DNA of 64,000 bases from assembly GCF_001579045.1 (NCBI RefSeq), contig NZ_KQ970262.1:508399-572398 (forward strand), written 5' to 3'. This document shows positions 26,418-38,578 of the stretch, piece by piece. The notes beneath the pieces were generated by a model. The model had not been told where the DNA came from. It saw only the letters and a program-made list of their open reading frames with translations, and searched no databases. The translations under genes were made by a program, and so were the position numbers. Source of the stretch: Streptococcus mitis (GTDB lineage: Bacteria > Bacillota > Bacilli > Lactobacillales > Streptococcaceae). Every line of letters begins with the position of its first letter. Within the stretch, counting starts at the first letter, position 1.

Positions 26418-27452
26418 TTATAATTTAAAGGTTGCTACACCGAGGATAGAACGATTTAAGTTTCTGAGAATTTGAAGACTTTGCTCAAATTTCTTATAAC
26501 GAGTCACTCCATACTCTTCAACAAGAAGGACTGTATCTCTTTCTAAAAGCGATGGCACATCTTGTAAATCGACAAAATGCATTCCTTTTAAAGACTCTTG
26601 ATTTTGTTTCAATTTATCTAGGATAGCTTTGTTTGAGCTAACGATAGTCAATTCCTGTCCAGCATTTTTGTATGACAAAACATCTGCTAGGTTGGCAATT
26701 GTTGTGATCTCTGTTACAAAATCAATTTGATATTGAGAAAAATCACCTGCTCTATTGATTGTTGGATTAAAGAGATAAACCAATACATTTCCCATCACAA
26801 CCAAAATCACACAGACTACTCCAATAATAGCTAAACGGAGAATCAAGTTTTTCACATTTAAGCCAAGCGCTGTTTCACCATTTGCATTCAATTCTTTAGA
26901 GTTGATGGTTTCCAATTTTTCAATTTTTACATTTGCATAGACATGTTTAAATTTCTCAATCAATCCATCAATTTTTCGCTCTAACAAGTCATTGACATCT
27001 TTACTTGGTGTCAAAATTTTCACACCGACCCCTGCATCGTCAATCATATAGTAGACGGTCAATTTTTTCCACCAATAGTCATTCGTTGAATTTTTCAAGG
27101 TTGTTTCTGTCGTGTCTAATTCACTGGCAATTTTTTTCAGTTCACTCGGTTCTACATCATTGAAAAGATAAGCTCCATTCAAATTCCCATCAATCAATTT
27201 CCCGTAGAAATCACTATAACCACCAATTTGATGATTCAAAATCGTTTTAGCTGAATCTTCTGGAGGGGTGATTTTATAGCTGATATAAGTTGAATAACTT
27301 GTTGTGTCTTTGACAGTATTTTTATTCTTAACTGCTTTAATTGTAAATGGTACAGCAATAAGAGCAAATAAAGCGATGAGAGCTAAAATATTTGCTTTTC
27401 GTTTTTTATAAAGATTTGCAAACAAATCAGCTACTGAATAATGTTCAAACAT
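26418..27452 (-). CDS. Wzz/TarQ-like membrane protein of the teichoic acid cluster
   Basis: 344 aa. Two transmembrane helices (~18-37 and ~207-231) bracket an extracytoplasmic domain, the layout of polysaccharide co-polymerase (Wzz) proteins; a cytoplasmic C-terminal part (~235-344) resembles a degenerate nucleotide-binding fold. It overlaps the polymerase-like gene by 8 nt and probably works with it. In S. pneumoniae the gene at this place is the one named tarQ, thought to help polymerise teichoic acid repeat units; I infer the match from gene order. Confidence 0.75.
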   Translation of the reverse strand: MFEHYSVADLFANLYKKRKANILALIALFALIAVPFTIKAVKNKNTVKDTTSYSTYISYKITPPEDSAKTILNHQIGGYSDFYGKLIDGNLNGAYLFNDVEPSELKKIASELDTTETTLKNSTNDYWWKKLTVYYMIDDAGVGVKILTPSKDVNDLLERKIDGLIEKFKHVYANVKIEKLETINSKELNANGETALGLNVKNLILRLAIIGVVCVILVVMGNVLVYLFNPTINRAGDFSQYQIDFVTEITTIANLADVLSYKNAGQELTIVSSNKAILDKLKQNQESLKGMHFVDLQDVPSLLERDTVLLVEEYGVTRYKKFEQSLQILRNLNRSILGVATFKL

Positions 27453-28914
27453 GATTTTTTTCTCCTTTGTTGAGTAGATACTGGTTCTCTTTTGTAAGCA
27501 TTTTTGCTACAAATATAATCACAAGAACAATTCCCCAGAATTGCATTGTAAATAGATTGAAGAAACTTTCTGAAAAGCTACTTCTTGGCATAAAGAATAG
27601 ATTATTCAAGATGAGTAGGGACAAGGCAAATAGGATTGTTCTTGAACGATAGGCTACTTGCAGCATGGCTATGAATAGCATACCGAGTAAGAGACTAAGT
27701 AGAAAGACCCCTATCATACCATAGTCTGTATACAACTCCATGATATAACTACTTCCGATACCATGTCCTTTCAAGTATTCCTTGTTCAAAACAAGATAGG
27801 ACAAATTGTGGGCATAACTATTACTATCGATAGCTAGCTCCACACTATTGGTTGTATGTTCAAAGGCTTTTCCTCCGAAAATGGCCCCCAAGCTTCCCCT
27901 TGCAAAATAATCAAGAACAGGACCAAAAGTAAAATTACGGAAATCTCGGTAAGGGAGGCTACTGTTAAATAGAAAACCTCGAGCCAGAACACCAAAACTA
28001 GTTCCTTGTTTATAGATAAAGTCAAGTAAGATATCCCAGAAACCTGTATGGGAAACTTGGACATTATCCCGTACATAATTGAGCACTCCCATCGCTAACA
28101 TGAGAATAGGAGAACCCACAAAAATCGCTAACTTTTCTTTAAACCCAATCCATTTTCCTTTTTCAGTTTGCTCCCGCATAAAGTAATAAACAAAAGCAAA
28201 TAAAATACTTAAAATAAAGGGATTTCGTGTCCCGATTGCCAAATGAATGGTATTGGCTGCAATAAAGGAGACAAGCACTGCTGTGGCCTGCAATTTCTTT
28301 GGCTTGGTTGCCAGATACATACACATTGCGTAGACCGTAAAGGTAGACAAAATGTAGGTAAAATAAGGCAGTTTACTTTCAAAATTTGCATAGTAGGCAT
28401 AGTAGGAAGTCTGCAAGCGATACAGGAGCCGTTCGAATAACCGAATGAAATAGAAAGGATAGGTGAGAAGAAAAACTCCTAGCGAAACAAAGCGTAACCG
28501 CTTGGTATAAACCTCTTTTAGAGAATTTCCTATATTTGCTACTTTTATTTTCTTCCTAGCTATGAAGTAACGAGCCAGGACGCCTCCTGTGGTCAAGCCC
28601 AGAATAGAAACCATGACGACTATAAAGGCAAAGCGATAGGCTATGGGATGATAGGTATCCAAAGCGCCATCTCTAAAATAATCAATGGTCGGCCTTGATA
28701 CCAGAAATACAAAAATAGTTAAAAAGAAAATAAAATGGATTAAGTAATACTTGATATCATTCCAACAAGCAATTAAGCTACTAACCAGTAAGAACAATAA
28801 AGTAGAAAGCAAGCTAACATTGTTATTATTAAACAGATACACAATTCCACTTACTAGTGTCAAAGCATAGCTGACTATGGTCAAACTAAATAATAATCGT
28901 TTTCCATCAATCAC
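27445..28914 (-). CDS. Wzy-like polymerase (TarP-type) of the teichoic acid cluster
   Basis: 489 aa, about 12 transmembrane helices, with a large extracytoplasmic loop (~280-385) containing the YRDFRNFTFGPVLDYF block, as in O-antigen polymerases of the OafB/WzyE type. Neighbours are two glycosyltransferases, LicD and a Wzz-like protein. In pneumococcus this position is tarP, proposed to polymerise phosphocholine-teichoic acid chains on the lipid carrier. Sequence supports a polymerase; the teichoic acid role comes from known synteny. Confidence 0.8.
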   Translation of the reverse strand: MIDGKRLLFSLTIVSYALTLVSGIVYLFNNNNVSLLSTLLFLLVSSLIACWNDIKYYLIHFIFFLTIFVFLVSRPTIDYFRDGALDTYHPIAYRFAFIVVMVSILGLTTGGVLARYFIARKKIKVANIGNSLKEVYTKRLRFVSLGVFLLTYPFYFIRLFERLLYRLQTSYYAYYANFESKLPYFTYILSTFTVYAMCMYLATKPKKLQATAVLVSFIAANTIHLAIGTRNPFILSILFAFVYYFMREQTEKGKWIGFKEKLAIFVGSPILMLAMGVLNYVRDNVQVSHTGFWDILLDFIYKQGTSFGVLARGFLFNSSLPYRDFRNFTFGPVLDYFARGSLGAIFGGKAFEHTTNSVELAIDSNSYAHNLSYLVLNKEYLKGHGIGSSYIMELYTDYGMIGVFLLSLLLGMLFIAMLQVAYRSRTILFALSLLILNNLFFMPRSSFSESFFNLFTMQFWGIVLVIIFVAKMLTKENQYLLNKGEKNHV

Positions 28915-28929
28915 TTGCTCACCCCCGTT

Positions 28930-29916
28930 CTAATGTAATTTTTTAGATTTTTCAATATTTTTCAGTAATAAGAATCGGTATAAGGAAATATTTATGAATA
29001 GGGCCAAAGCACTAATTCTTCTCCCCTTACGGAAAATTGGATTCCTAGCAATAGCAAAGGCATGGACTTTTAAAAAACGATGAATCTGAGAATAGGCTTC
29101 AAACTGTTTATACTGATCATCTAGCAACATCTTATCCAGAATAAAGAAATGGGCATAGGCCAATCTGAAAAAAGCAACCTCTTTCAAGTCAGGATAGTTT
29201 TTCACAACTTCATTATAAAACTTTTGATAGATATCAATATAGGCTAAATCCTTCTTTGCATAGGGTTTAGTTGTAATACTATCCCCTCTATGGAAATAGT
29301 AATAATAGGGTTTGGTATTAACCACGTACTTCTTAGCCAACTTAATCAAATCAAAATGGTAATAGGCATCTTCGTAAATCAACCCCTTAGGAAAGGATAG
29401 GGCAGTTGCAATCTCTCTCTTGATTAGCTTATTGCAGATCGTTCCAGGTATTTTTTCACCTATGAGGTATTCCTTTAGAAATGTTTGAGAATCACAAACA
29501 AAATAGTCATCCTGATTAGCTGACTGTGGGCTTTCATCATTAGCATAGACATTCATGACACCACAGCTTGAAACATCCGCATCTTCTTGAACTAATTGCT
29601 CATATAAGCTCTGAATCATTTCTGGATGGATATAATCATCTGAGTCAATAAAAATCAGATAATCCCCGTGAGCCTGCTTCATTCCATCATTTCGCGCTTG
29701 CGACAATCCTTCGTTCTTTTTATGAAGTACTGACACCCTGTCATCTTGTTCAGCGATTGAATCACACAAGCGACCACTCTCATCTGTTGCACCATCATCA
29801 ACAAGAATGATTTCCAGATTTTGATAAGTCTGCTTCTGAATGGAAGCTATCGATTTTTCTAGGTACTGCGCCACATTATAGACTGGCACAATGACACTAA
29901 TTAATGCAGTTTCCAT
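28930..29916 (-). CDS. GT2-family glycosyltransferase
   Basis: 328-aa GT-A fold enzyme: SVIVPVYNVAQYLEKSIASI at residues 7-26, IILVDDGATDESG, and the DxD-type metal site in YLIFIDSDDYIHPEM (~88-102). The C-terminus has basic helices without a clear membrane span, so it probably sits at the inner membrane face. It lies 1 nt after the GT4 gene and would add one sugar of the teichoic acid repeat unit. Donor and acceptor cannot be read from the sequence. Confidence 0.88.
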   Translation of the reverse strand: METALISVIVPVYNVAQYLEKSIASIQKQTYQNLEIILVDDGATDESGRLCDSIAEQDDRVSVLHKKNEGLSQARNDGMKQAHGDYLIFIDSDDYIHPEMIQSLYEQLVQEDADVSSCGVMNVYANDESPQSANQDDYFVCDSQTFLKEYLIGEKIPGTICNKLIKREIATALSFPKGLIYEDAYYHFDLIKLAKKYVVNTKPYYYYFHRGDSITTKPYAKKDLAYIDIYQKFYNEVVKNYPDLKEVAFFRLAYAHFFILDKMLLDDQYKQFEAYSQIHRFLKVHAFAIARNPIFRKGRRISALALFINISLYRFLLLKNIEKSKKLH

Positions 29917-29917
29917 G

Positions 29918-31021
29918 CTACTCCTCTAATAGTTTTTCTACTTGTTCGATTTGTTTGGCAATTGTAAATTGCTGAATGAATTGACTAGCCTCATTGACAT
30001 CGAAGTTTGATGCAAAAGTCATGTAGTTCGTAATTGCCTGAGCTGCCTCTTGGTTGCTCTCAATGATTTGTCCAAATCGTCCTTCTTGGGATAATTCCTC
30101 AGCCCCTCCAACATCCGTAGAGACAAAAGGAAGACCCAGACTCAAGGCCTCCACATACACCCCAGGAAAACCTTCTTGTTTAGACATAGACAAGAGAACT
30201 TTCATCTGAGACAAATACTGATAAGGATTTTTTTGATAACCAAGGAAATACACATAGTCTTCAAGCCCATACTCTTGGACCCGTTTTTTCAGTTCCTCTT
30301 CCATATCACCAGCACCTATAAAGTAAAGGTGGTAATTTTTTCCTTCTTGGTGTAATAGTCGTATCACTTCCACCACACGGTCAGAACCCTTATTTTCCTC
30401 AATCCGTCCAATGGTACAGATACTTTGAGGAGCAATCTCGATATCGATCTTCTCTTGAGATTTTTCTAAAATAGTCTTAAAATCATATCCATTGTAGACC
30501 GTCCGTAATTTCGAAGCATAATCTGGATAGACTTCCTTGATAGAATGACTAGTCTTTTTTGAAATCCCTACAATAGTATCCGCGGCATCCAACTGGCGTC
30601 TATGTGATTTCCTTTTTGAGCTATCCTTAAGAAATTCTTCGATACTTCCATGAATCCAAGATATCTTCTTGACTTCTCTTCTTTTAGAGAACAAAAGCGG
30701 TGGATTCATAATGGTAAAGGAAACTTCAACATCATAGTCATCTTTCACCAGCAAGCGCCGAGTCAGTCTTGGAAAATAAATTCTCATTCTCCACAAAAAA
30801 GCTCGGAGCCATCTGGCTTGGCGGTAATCCTGAAGGGATTTTAGTATTCGTACATTCTTGGGAACAGATTCATATCCCTTGTCAAAGTGCTCCATTTCAA
30901 GAATATCAATATCATACTTTTCTGGATCTAGATTAGAGACAATGGTAGATAGAATCTTCTCTGCTCCGCCTCCGAGAGAAAAAGACCACATAAAAAATAA
31001 GATTTTTTTCTTAGCCACCAT
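29918..31021 (-). CDS. GT4-family glycosyltransferase
   Basis: 367 aa starting MVAKKKILFFMWSFSLGGGA; the ATG at 31019-31021 has an AAGGGAG site. A longer in-frame start lies deep in licD and is rejected. N-terminal Rossmann domain with the GGGAEK loop; C-terminal nucleotide-sugar domain with ICTIGRIEENKGSDRVVEVI and the E-x7-E pattern in QEGFPGVYVEALSLGLPFVS. It overlaps the licD stop by 11 nt. A role in building the teichoic acid repeat is inferred from context. Confidence 0.88.
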   Translation of the reverse strand: MVAKKKILFFMWSFSLGGGAEKILSTIVSNLDPEKYDIDILEMEHFDKGYESVPKNVRILKSLQDYRQARWLRAFLWRMRIYFPRLTRRLLVKDDYDVEVSFTIMNPPLLFSKRREVKKISWIHGSIEEFLKDSSKRKSHRRQLDAADTIVGISKKTSHSIKEVYPDYASKLRTVYNGYDFKTILEKSQEKIDIEIAPQSICTIGRIEENKGSDRVVEVIRLLHQEGKNYHLYFIGAGDMEEELKKRVQEYGLEDYVYFLGYQKNPYQYLSQMKVLLSMSKQEGFPGVYVEALSLGLPFVSTDVGGAEELSQEGRFGQIIESNQEAAQAITNYMTFASNFDVNEASQFIQQFTIAKQIEQVEKLLEE

Positions 31022-31856
31022 ATTCTCCCTTGTATTCTGTATAAGACTTATCCATATCAGCGATGACAGCATCATGATGTGGTAGCTGCTTGTCTGCTGG
31101 TGGAGGAGTCATATAATCGCCAAAAGCAGTACTGAGATAGGCATCATAGCCGATTGGAATGGGCATCTCTGTTTCTTCAAATGGCAAGAAAAGATTATCT
31201 TCAAAAGATGCGATTGGATACTTGTTTCTCATGTAGCCAGGACCCGAGCATAATTCCGTGATGCCATCACTCTCAGACAAATCATACTTGATCATTTCTT
31301 TCTCAGCTTTTTTCCAAATGCGATAACGGAGAGATTTTGGAGTCAACCCCAGTAAAATACGGCTTCCCCATTTCATAAGTGCGCCATGCTTTTCTGGAAT
31401 AGTTTGCGCACAAAAAAGAGAATAAATCAAGGCCCAACGAACCTGTTTCTTCCGCTCAGCTGGATTTTTAGGATAATAATCCAAAGGCAAGACATCCAAG
31501 GCCAGACCATGTGGCAAATCCAAATCTTGCTGGTAAGGTTTGATACAGGTCGTTTCCTTGTCACGAATGGTAATAAAAAGATTGCGGTCTACAAAATCCT
31601 TGTTACTCTTTGACAAGAAATAACGTTCATCTGCATAACGAGGCCATAATTCTGCTAATTTCTCATAATCTTTACGAGGCATAAAAAAGTCTAGGTCGTC
31701 GTCCCAAGGAATGAACCCCTTGTTTCGAAGGGCACCAATAGCGCCTCCCCCACAGAGATAGCAAAGTAAATCATGTTCCTTGCAAAAGGCCACAAAGTAT
31801 TCAGCCATCTCCAGACTACGAGCCTGAATTGCTTTTAAATCAGTCATATTTTTCAT
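31011..31856 (-). CDS. licD3: LicD-family phosphocholine transferase-like protein
   Basis: 281 aa. LicD nucleotidyltransferase-fold motif RNKGFIPWDDDLDFFMPRKD near residues 44-63, with the DDDLD metal residues. LicD proteins transfer phosphocholine or related phosphodiester groups to sugars of teichoic acid. In pneumococcus a third licD paralogue heads this cluster, and gene order supports licD3. A separate terminator precedes it, so a promoter is likely in the AT-rich stretch around 31860-31920. Confidence 0.82.
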   Translation of the reverse strand: MKNMTDLKAIQARSLEMAEYFVAFCKEHDLLCYLCGGGAIGALRNKGFIPWDDDLDFFMPRKDYEKLAELWPRYADERYFLSKSNKDFVDRNLFITIRDKETTCIKPYQQDLDLPHGLALDVLPLDYYPKNPAERKKQVRWALIYSLFCAQTIPEKHGALMKWGSRILLGLTPKSLRYRIWKKAEKEMIKYDLSESDGITELCSGPGYMRNKYPIASFEDNLFLPFEETEMPIPIGYDAYLSTAFGDYMTPPPADKQLPHHDAVIADMDKSYTEYKGEYGG

Positions 31857-31924
31857 TATTCTTTCTATCGTATCGTTTCATTATACCACAAATAGGGGGT
31901 GAAAATCTATTGCAGACTGTAAAA

Positions 31925-31968
31925 AATCAAAGCCTGACTGCTAGATAAATAGCCTTCAAGCTTTGATT
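31925..31968 (-). terminator. Terminator after the LCP gene
   Basis: AATCAAAGC / GCTTTGATT 9-bp stem closing a 26-nt loop, followed on minus by TTTTTT. It lies 13 nt after the LCP stop. Confidence 0.75.
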
Positions 31969-31981
31969 CTCCCATCTTATT

Positions 31982-33256
31982 TTATCTCAAACCCATCTGA
32001 GACAATTTATTCTGATATTTGTTTTGATCGACCAGCAAGCCCAAGCCTCCATAAACATCATAGGCATCTACCCAGTCACCCAGTTCTGGAATCGTCAATT
32101 TTTCAATACCATTTTTTGCTCCATCCAAAACAGATAAACCGTTTGTTAGGAGGAAAGTATAGGGTGCATTGGTTGAGGTCATAGCAAAAACCTTTCCAAG
32201 AGCTTCAGAACCAGTGAAAAGTTTAGTGGGATCTTTAATTTGCTCTAAAATTGCTGTTAAAACTTGTTGCTGTCTTTTTGTACGGCCGTAATCCGCCTCA
32301 TCATCATCACGAAAGCGTGCATAATTGAGCAAGGTTGAACCGTTCATCTGCTGTTTTCCGACTTTAATAGTCTGGGTTGGAGACTCAGTCTCAGTAGCGT
32401 GTAAATCATCTCCGACTGTAGCTTCTGTTAGTGGACGCCCATTCAATGTTGAAAATTGAGCATCAATTGTCACCCCATCAGGGAAAAGCGTGTCAATCGC
32501 TGTTGCAAAGGCCTGAAAATCGACCAAGGCATAGTACTTAATTTCCAAATCAAAATTATCTTTCAAAACTTGACGAACCATTTCTGCCCCTTTTTGCCCC
32601 TCTTGTTCTCCTAACTCATAGGCTACGTTTAACTTGTTATCCGTCTGTTTTCTACCGTTAATGACTTGGCTGTAACCGTCTATATAAACCAAATTGTCAC
32701 GCATGAAGCTGACCAGCTTCATTTTCTTATCTGAGCCGCCAACATTTAATACCATAATAGAGTCCGTCCGCGTCTCAGCACTATTTTGACCGATTCGACC
32801 GTCTGTCCCCATGATCAAAATATTAACTCCATCCCTGGTATCTTGACCATTAAAAACTTCTACTTGAGCTGCCCTGGCATCAGCAGTTTTCTTTGCACTA
32901 GCATCTTGGTAACCACGCAAAAACATGAATACCATGGCTAAAGCCACACAGACCAGAAGAGAGAGAATCACCATAAAAATGCGTTTAAGACGGAGCTTCC
33001 GTCTTTTCTTTTTGGGAGGAGCAGAGAGTGCTTGTGATTTGGATTGTGAGCGACTCCGGTTCGCATAGCTTGGTAAGTCAACCTGCTCTTCTCTTTCTTG
33101 TTCCAGACTGGAACTACTATTTACCCTAGAAAGAGTTAGCTTTTCTTGCAAATAGGCAAACTCATTTTTTTCTCTCTCATTGAGATAGTGAATATTTTTT
33201 AGCAAATAATCATAACGTAATTTTTCATGATGATTGAGAGGACTTTCTTTACTCAT
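31982..33256 (-). CDS. psr: LytR-CpsA-Psr family cell-wall ligase
   Basis: 424 aa. Cytoplasmic basic N-terminus, one transmembrane helix (~93-115, IFMVILSLLVCVALAMVFMF), then the LCP catalytic domain: DGVNILIMGTDGR, TRTDSIMVLNVGG, VSFMRDNLVYIDG, and LLNYARFRDDDEADYGRTKR with the conserved Arg residues that bind the polyprenyl pyrophosphate. LCP proteins attach teichoic acid or capsule to peptidoglycan. Its start overlaps the pheA stop (ATGA), so it is translated as the last cistron of the aromatic operon. Confidence 0.92.
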   Translation of the reverse strand: MSKESPLNHHEKLRYDYLLKNIHYLNEREKNEFAYLQEKLTLSRVNSSSSLEQEREEQVDLPSYANRSRSQSKSQALSAPPKKKRRKLRLKRIFMVILSLLVCVALAMVFMFLRGYQDASAKKTADARAAQVEVFNGQDTRDGVNILIMGTDGRIGQNSAETRTDSIMVLNVGGSDKKMKLVSFMRDNLVYIDGYSQVINGRKQTDNKLNVAYELGEQEGQKGAEMVRQVLKDNFDLEIKYYALVDFQAFATAIDTLFPDGVTIDAQFSTLNGRPLTEATVGDDLHATETESPTQTIKVGKQQMNGSTLLNYARFRDDDEADYGRTKRQQQVLTAILEQIKDPTKLFTGSEALGKVFAMTSTNAPYTFLLTNGLSVLDGAKNGIEKLTIPELGDWVDAYDVYGGLGLLVDQNKYQNKLSQMGLR

Positions 33257-34097
33257 CTTCTCTCCTTTCCATGGTCTGATATTGGATAAATCGGATAGGC
33301 ACCCAGAACTTTATACTGGATTCCGATGGCTTCTAGTTCTTTTTGGGCAAAGTGGACCAGGTCCTTATCAGCATAGTCCACATCAATAATGAAAAAGTAT
33401 TCACCCAGTGCTGTCTTGAGTGGACGACTTTCAATTTTTGTCAGGTCAATTCCTCGCCAAGCAAAGGTCGAAAGAGCCTTATAAAGTGCACCTGGAAGGT
33501 TGTCAGGTAAGGTCAAAGCTAAACTCATTTTTTCAGTTTGTGCTTTTAAGGGAATACTAGGCTTTTCAGCTCCCAGAACCCAGAAACGTGTGAAATTGGC
33601 TTCCATTTCCTGAATATCCTCGGCAATCAGTTCCAAGCCATATTCTTCTGCAGAACTTCTAGGTGCAATGGCTGCATAAGGCTGGTCTGGATGTTCGGAA
33701 ATAAAGCGGGCCGCATAAGCTGTACTAGCTGTCACCTCAATTTGAGCATCTGGATATTGTTCATCGATGAATTTCTTTCCTTGAGCCAAAGCCTGTGGAT
33801 GTGAAAAAATCTTCTCAATCTTAGTGTGACCTGGAATCACCATTAACTGCTGATGAATAGGCTGAACAATTTCTGCCACTGCTTGAATGCGAGCCTGATG
33901 AAAAAGGTAGTCCAAGGTTTCATGAACACTACCTTCGATAGAATTTTCAACTGGCACCACAGAATAGTCCACCAAGCCTTGCTCATAGGCCTTGATGACA
34001 TCTGTAATGTTGGCAAAGGCCTGCAGTTCCTCATAAGGAAAAGCTGTCTGCACAACGTGGTGTGAAAATGATCCCTTGGGACCTAGATAAGCAATTT

Positions 34098-34101
<4 letters not shown>
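33253..34101 (-). CDS. pheA: Prephenate dehydratase
   Basis: 282 aa converting prephenate to phenylpyruvate. Catalytic domain ~1-180 starts AYLGPKGSFSHHVVQTAF and has the VPVENSIEGSVHETLDYLF block; C-terminal ACT domain ~195-275 with LPGALYKALSTFAWRGIDLT and the ESRP motif for phenylalanine feedback. It overlaps aroK by 4 nt and psr by 4 nt. Confidence 0.96.
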
Positions 34102-35940
<1,839 letters not shown>

Positions 35941-36279
35941 TTATTTTAGCAATTCTGAAACTGGTTCGAAAACAATTTTTTCAATGTCAGAAAGGTAAAT
36001 TGCCAATTGTTGTTGCTTGGTAAAGAATTCTGACAAGAGGCTGTTCCCTTGAATCTGCTTGCCAAAGCCTTCCATCTTCGCTTGAAAGGAAGCATCTGGC
36101 ATTTGACCTGTCTGCGCTAGTCTTTGAATTTCCTCTTGGAAAGCAACATATTCTGTAAAGATTTTGCTTGCCTCAGAATCTGCTGAAATAGCATCTTTAG
36201 CTGTTTTAACAGCCTTGTATTCTGGTAGTTCGCGTAGACCGCGGCTGAGTTCGTTTGCACTATCGTAAATATTTGGCAT
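35941..36279 (-). CDS. YlbF/YmcA-type UPF0342 protein
   Basis: 112 aa, all-helical, with heptad-like pattern. [20 protein letters not shown] at the N-terminus and [14 protein letters not shown] in the middle match the Com_YlbF/UPF0342 family of small dimeric proteins. The B. subtilis relatives YlbF/YmcA/YaaT form an RNA maturation complex, but this subgroup is not characterised. It lies 10 nt after tyrA in the aromatic operon; the link is probably transcriptional only. Confidence 0.85.
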   Translation of the reverse strand: MPNIYDSANELSRGLRELPEYKAVKTAKDAISADSEASKIFTEYVAFQEEIQRLAQTGQMPDASFQAKMEGFGKQIQGNSLLSEFFTKQQQLAIYLSDIEKIVFEPVSELLK

Positions 36280-36289
36280 GATGTTCTCC

Positions 36290-37393
36290 TTATTTGATGA
36301 CGACTGTATAGTCGGTCTTTTCTGTTATTAGCTGCTCAGCTCGTTCCAAGTCTTGAGCATTTTTAAATGAAATTTGTAGGATTCCGTGAATATCCTCACG
36401 GTTTTCCTCGTTGATATGGATGTTAACCAAGGAAGTTCCACGTAGCAGTTCCAAAATCCGCAGGATGACGTCTTCTTCATCAGGAACGTCAACATAGAGG
36501 TCATAAGAGCTATCCACACCACCACGCTTATGGATTTCCATGGCCTGACGTTGCGCACGCGCTTGGTTGAAAAAGTTCCAGATTTGGTTTTCATCACCCT
36601 TACTGATAGCTTGTCCAATCTCGTTCAAACGCTCCTTGAAATCCTCAATTCTATCTAAAATTGTTTCACGATTGGACAAGAGAATAGAAGTCCACATCCC
36701 TGGCTCGCTTTCCGCAATCCGAGTCATATCTCGAAAACCACCTGCCGCAAAGCGCCTTGCCATCTCATGTTCTTGAGCATAAACCGCGGTCTGTTCCATG
36801 AGACTAGAAGCCAGAATATGAGGAAAATGGCTAATCTGAGAAGTGACCCGATCATGCTCCTTGGCATCAATTTTGATAAAACGAGCATGAAGACCTGAAA
36901 GAAGATCCTTCATTTCCGCAAGTGTATCAGGACTTGTCAGTCTCGAAGGTGTAAAGATATAATAGGCATTTTCAAAGAGATTGACATCTGCAGAGGCAGC
37001 CCCTGTCTTGTGACTACCAGCCATAGGATGGGCCCCGACAAAGCGAACAGGCTTGCCAGCTAAATACTGCTCGGCCGCATCCACAATGGCTGACTTGGTC
37101 GAACCAGCATCTGAAATAATGACGCCTTCTTTCAAATCCAAATTGGCCAATTCCTTAATAAAAGTAATGGTTTGTTTGATTGGCAAGCTGAGAATAATGA
37201 CATCTGCCAAAGGAGCAAAACTGGCAAAATCATCCGTTGCACGGTCAATCATGCCTTCTTTCAAGGCAATATCTCTCGAAGCTTGACTGCGATTATAACC
37301 TAAAATTTCATAATCTGGATGATCGCGTTTGATACCAAGTGCCATAGAGGCACCAATCAAACCAAGACCTGCGATATAGATTGTTTTTGCCAT
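36290..37393 (-). CDS. tyrA: Prephenate dehydrogenase
   Basis: 367 aa making 4-hydroxyphenylpyruvate with NAD. Rossmann start [20 protein letters not shown] at residues 5-24; active-site block [13 protein letters not shown] (~140) with catalytic His; [12 protein letters not shown] helix; C-terminal ACT domain (~295-367, [14 protein letters not shown]) probably for tyrosine feedback. It is 9 nt after aroC. Confidence 0.95.
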   Translation of the reverse strand: MAKTIYIAGLGLIGASMALGIKRDHPDYEILGYNRSQASRDIALKEGMIDRATDDFASFAPLADVIILSLPIKQTITFIKELANLDLKEGVIISDAGSTKSAIVDAAEQYLAGKPVRFVGAHPMAGSHKTGAASADVNLFENAYYIFTPSRLTSPDTLAEMKDLLSGLHARFIKIDAKEHDRVTSQISHFPHILASSLMEQTAVYAQEHEMARRFAAGGFRDMTRIAESEPGMWTSILLSNRETILDRIEDFKERLNEIGQAISKGDENQIWNFFNQARAQRQAMEIHKRGGVDSSYDLYVDVPDEEDVILRILELLRGTSLVNIHINEENREDIHGILQISFKNAQDLERAEQLITEKTDYTVVIK

Positions 37394-37402
37394 AGGAACT
37401 CC

Positions 37403-38569
37403 TTAATAGTTCTTTGTAAACTCTCGGTGTTTGGTTACCGCTTCTTTTAGCTCCTCAAGATTATCTGATGAGAATTTTTCGAGGATTTCTTGTGCCAGAA
37501 CCGTTGCCACAACGGCTTCCATGACCACACCTGCAGCTGGAAGAGCAGTCGGATCACTTCTCTCAACGGTTGCCTTATAAGGTTCGTGGGTTTCGATATC
37601 CACACTCATGAGTGGTTTGTAGAGAGTAGGAATGGGCTTCATCACGCCTCGAACAACGATGGGTTGCCCATTTGTCATACCACCTTCAAAGCCGCCCAGA
37701 TTGTTGGTACGGCGAGTATAGCCGTCTTCTTTAGACCAGAGAATTTCATCCATGACTTGGCTGCCTTTACGGTAACCAGCTTCAAAGCCAAGACCAAATT
37801 CCACCCCTTTAAAGGCATTGATAGAGACAACAGCCTGGGCCAATCTTGCATCCAATTTTCTGTCCCATTGGACATAGGAACCAAGACCAACTGGAACACC
37901 TTCAACGACTGTCTCCACAACTCCACCGATGGTATCACCGTCACGTTTGATTTGGTCAATATAATCCTTGATTTCCTGTTCTCTTTCTTGGTTGACAATA
38001 GAAACTTCAGACTGGGCAGCTCTTTCCTTAATCTCAGCAACTGTGAGATTCTCAGGAACATCGATTTCCTTGCCACCAAAGACTACGACATGGTTGGCAA
38101 TCTCCATATCCAGCTCAGCCAAGAGGCGTTTGGCTACTGCGCCAACTGCCACCCGCATGGTGGTTTCACGAGCAGATGAGCGCTCCAAGGAATTACGCAA
38201 ATCATCAAAACGGTACTTGATCCCCCCAACCAAGTCGGCGTGACCTGGACGAGGATGAGTGATTTTCCGCTTGCTTTTAAGTCTCTCTTCAATGTCCTCC
38301 GCAGACATGATGTCCAGCCATTTCTGGTGGTCCTTATTGATGACATCCATGGTAATGGGAGCCCCTGTCGTCTTCCCATGACGAACACCCGAAGTAAAGA
38401 CAACTTGGTCGCTCTCAATTTTCATACGACCGCCACGACCGTAGCCACCCTGACGGCGTTTAAGGTCTCCATTGATATCCTCTGCTGTCAAAGGAAGTCC
38501 AGCTGGAATTCCTTCAATGATAGCTGTCAGACGGGGGCCGTGTGATTCTCCTGCTGTTAAATATCTCAT
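37403..38569 (-). CDS. aroC: Chorismate synthase
   Basis: 388-aa FMN-dependent lyase forming chorismate from EPSP. Signature segments: [20 protein letters not shown] at the start, [41 protein letters not shown] and the C-terminal [16 protein letters not shown]. Full family length, 9 nt downstream of aroB. Confidence 0.97.
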   Translation of the reverse strand: MRYLTAGESHGPRLTAIIEGIPAGLPLTAEDINGDLKRRQGGYGRGGRMKIESDQVVFTSGVRHGKTTGAPITMDVINKDHQKWLDIMSAEDIEERLKSKRKITHPRPGHADLVGGIKYRFDDLRNSLERSSARETTMRVAVGAVAKRLLAELDMEIANHVVVFGGKEIDVPENLTVAEIKERAAQSEVSIVNQEREQEIKDYIDQIKRDGDTIGGVVETVVEGVPVGLGSYVQWDRKLDARLAQAVVSINAFKGVEFGLGFEAGYRKGSQVMDEILWSKEDGYTRRTNNLGGFEGGMTNGQPIVVRGVMKPIPTLYKPLMSVDIETHEPYKATVERSDPTALPAAGVVMEAVVATVLAQEILEKFSSDNLEELKEAVTKHREFTKNY

Positions 38570-38578
38570 ACACTCTCC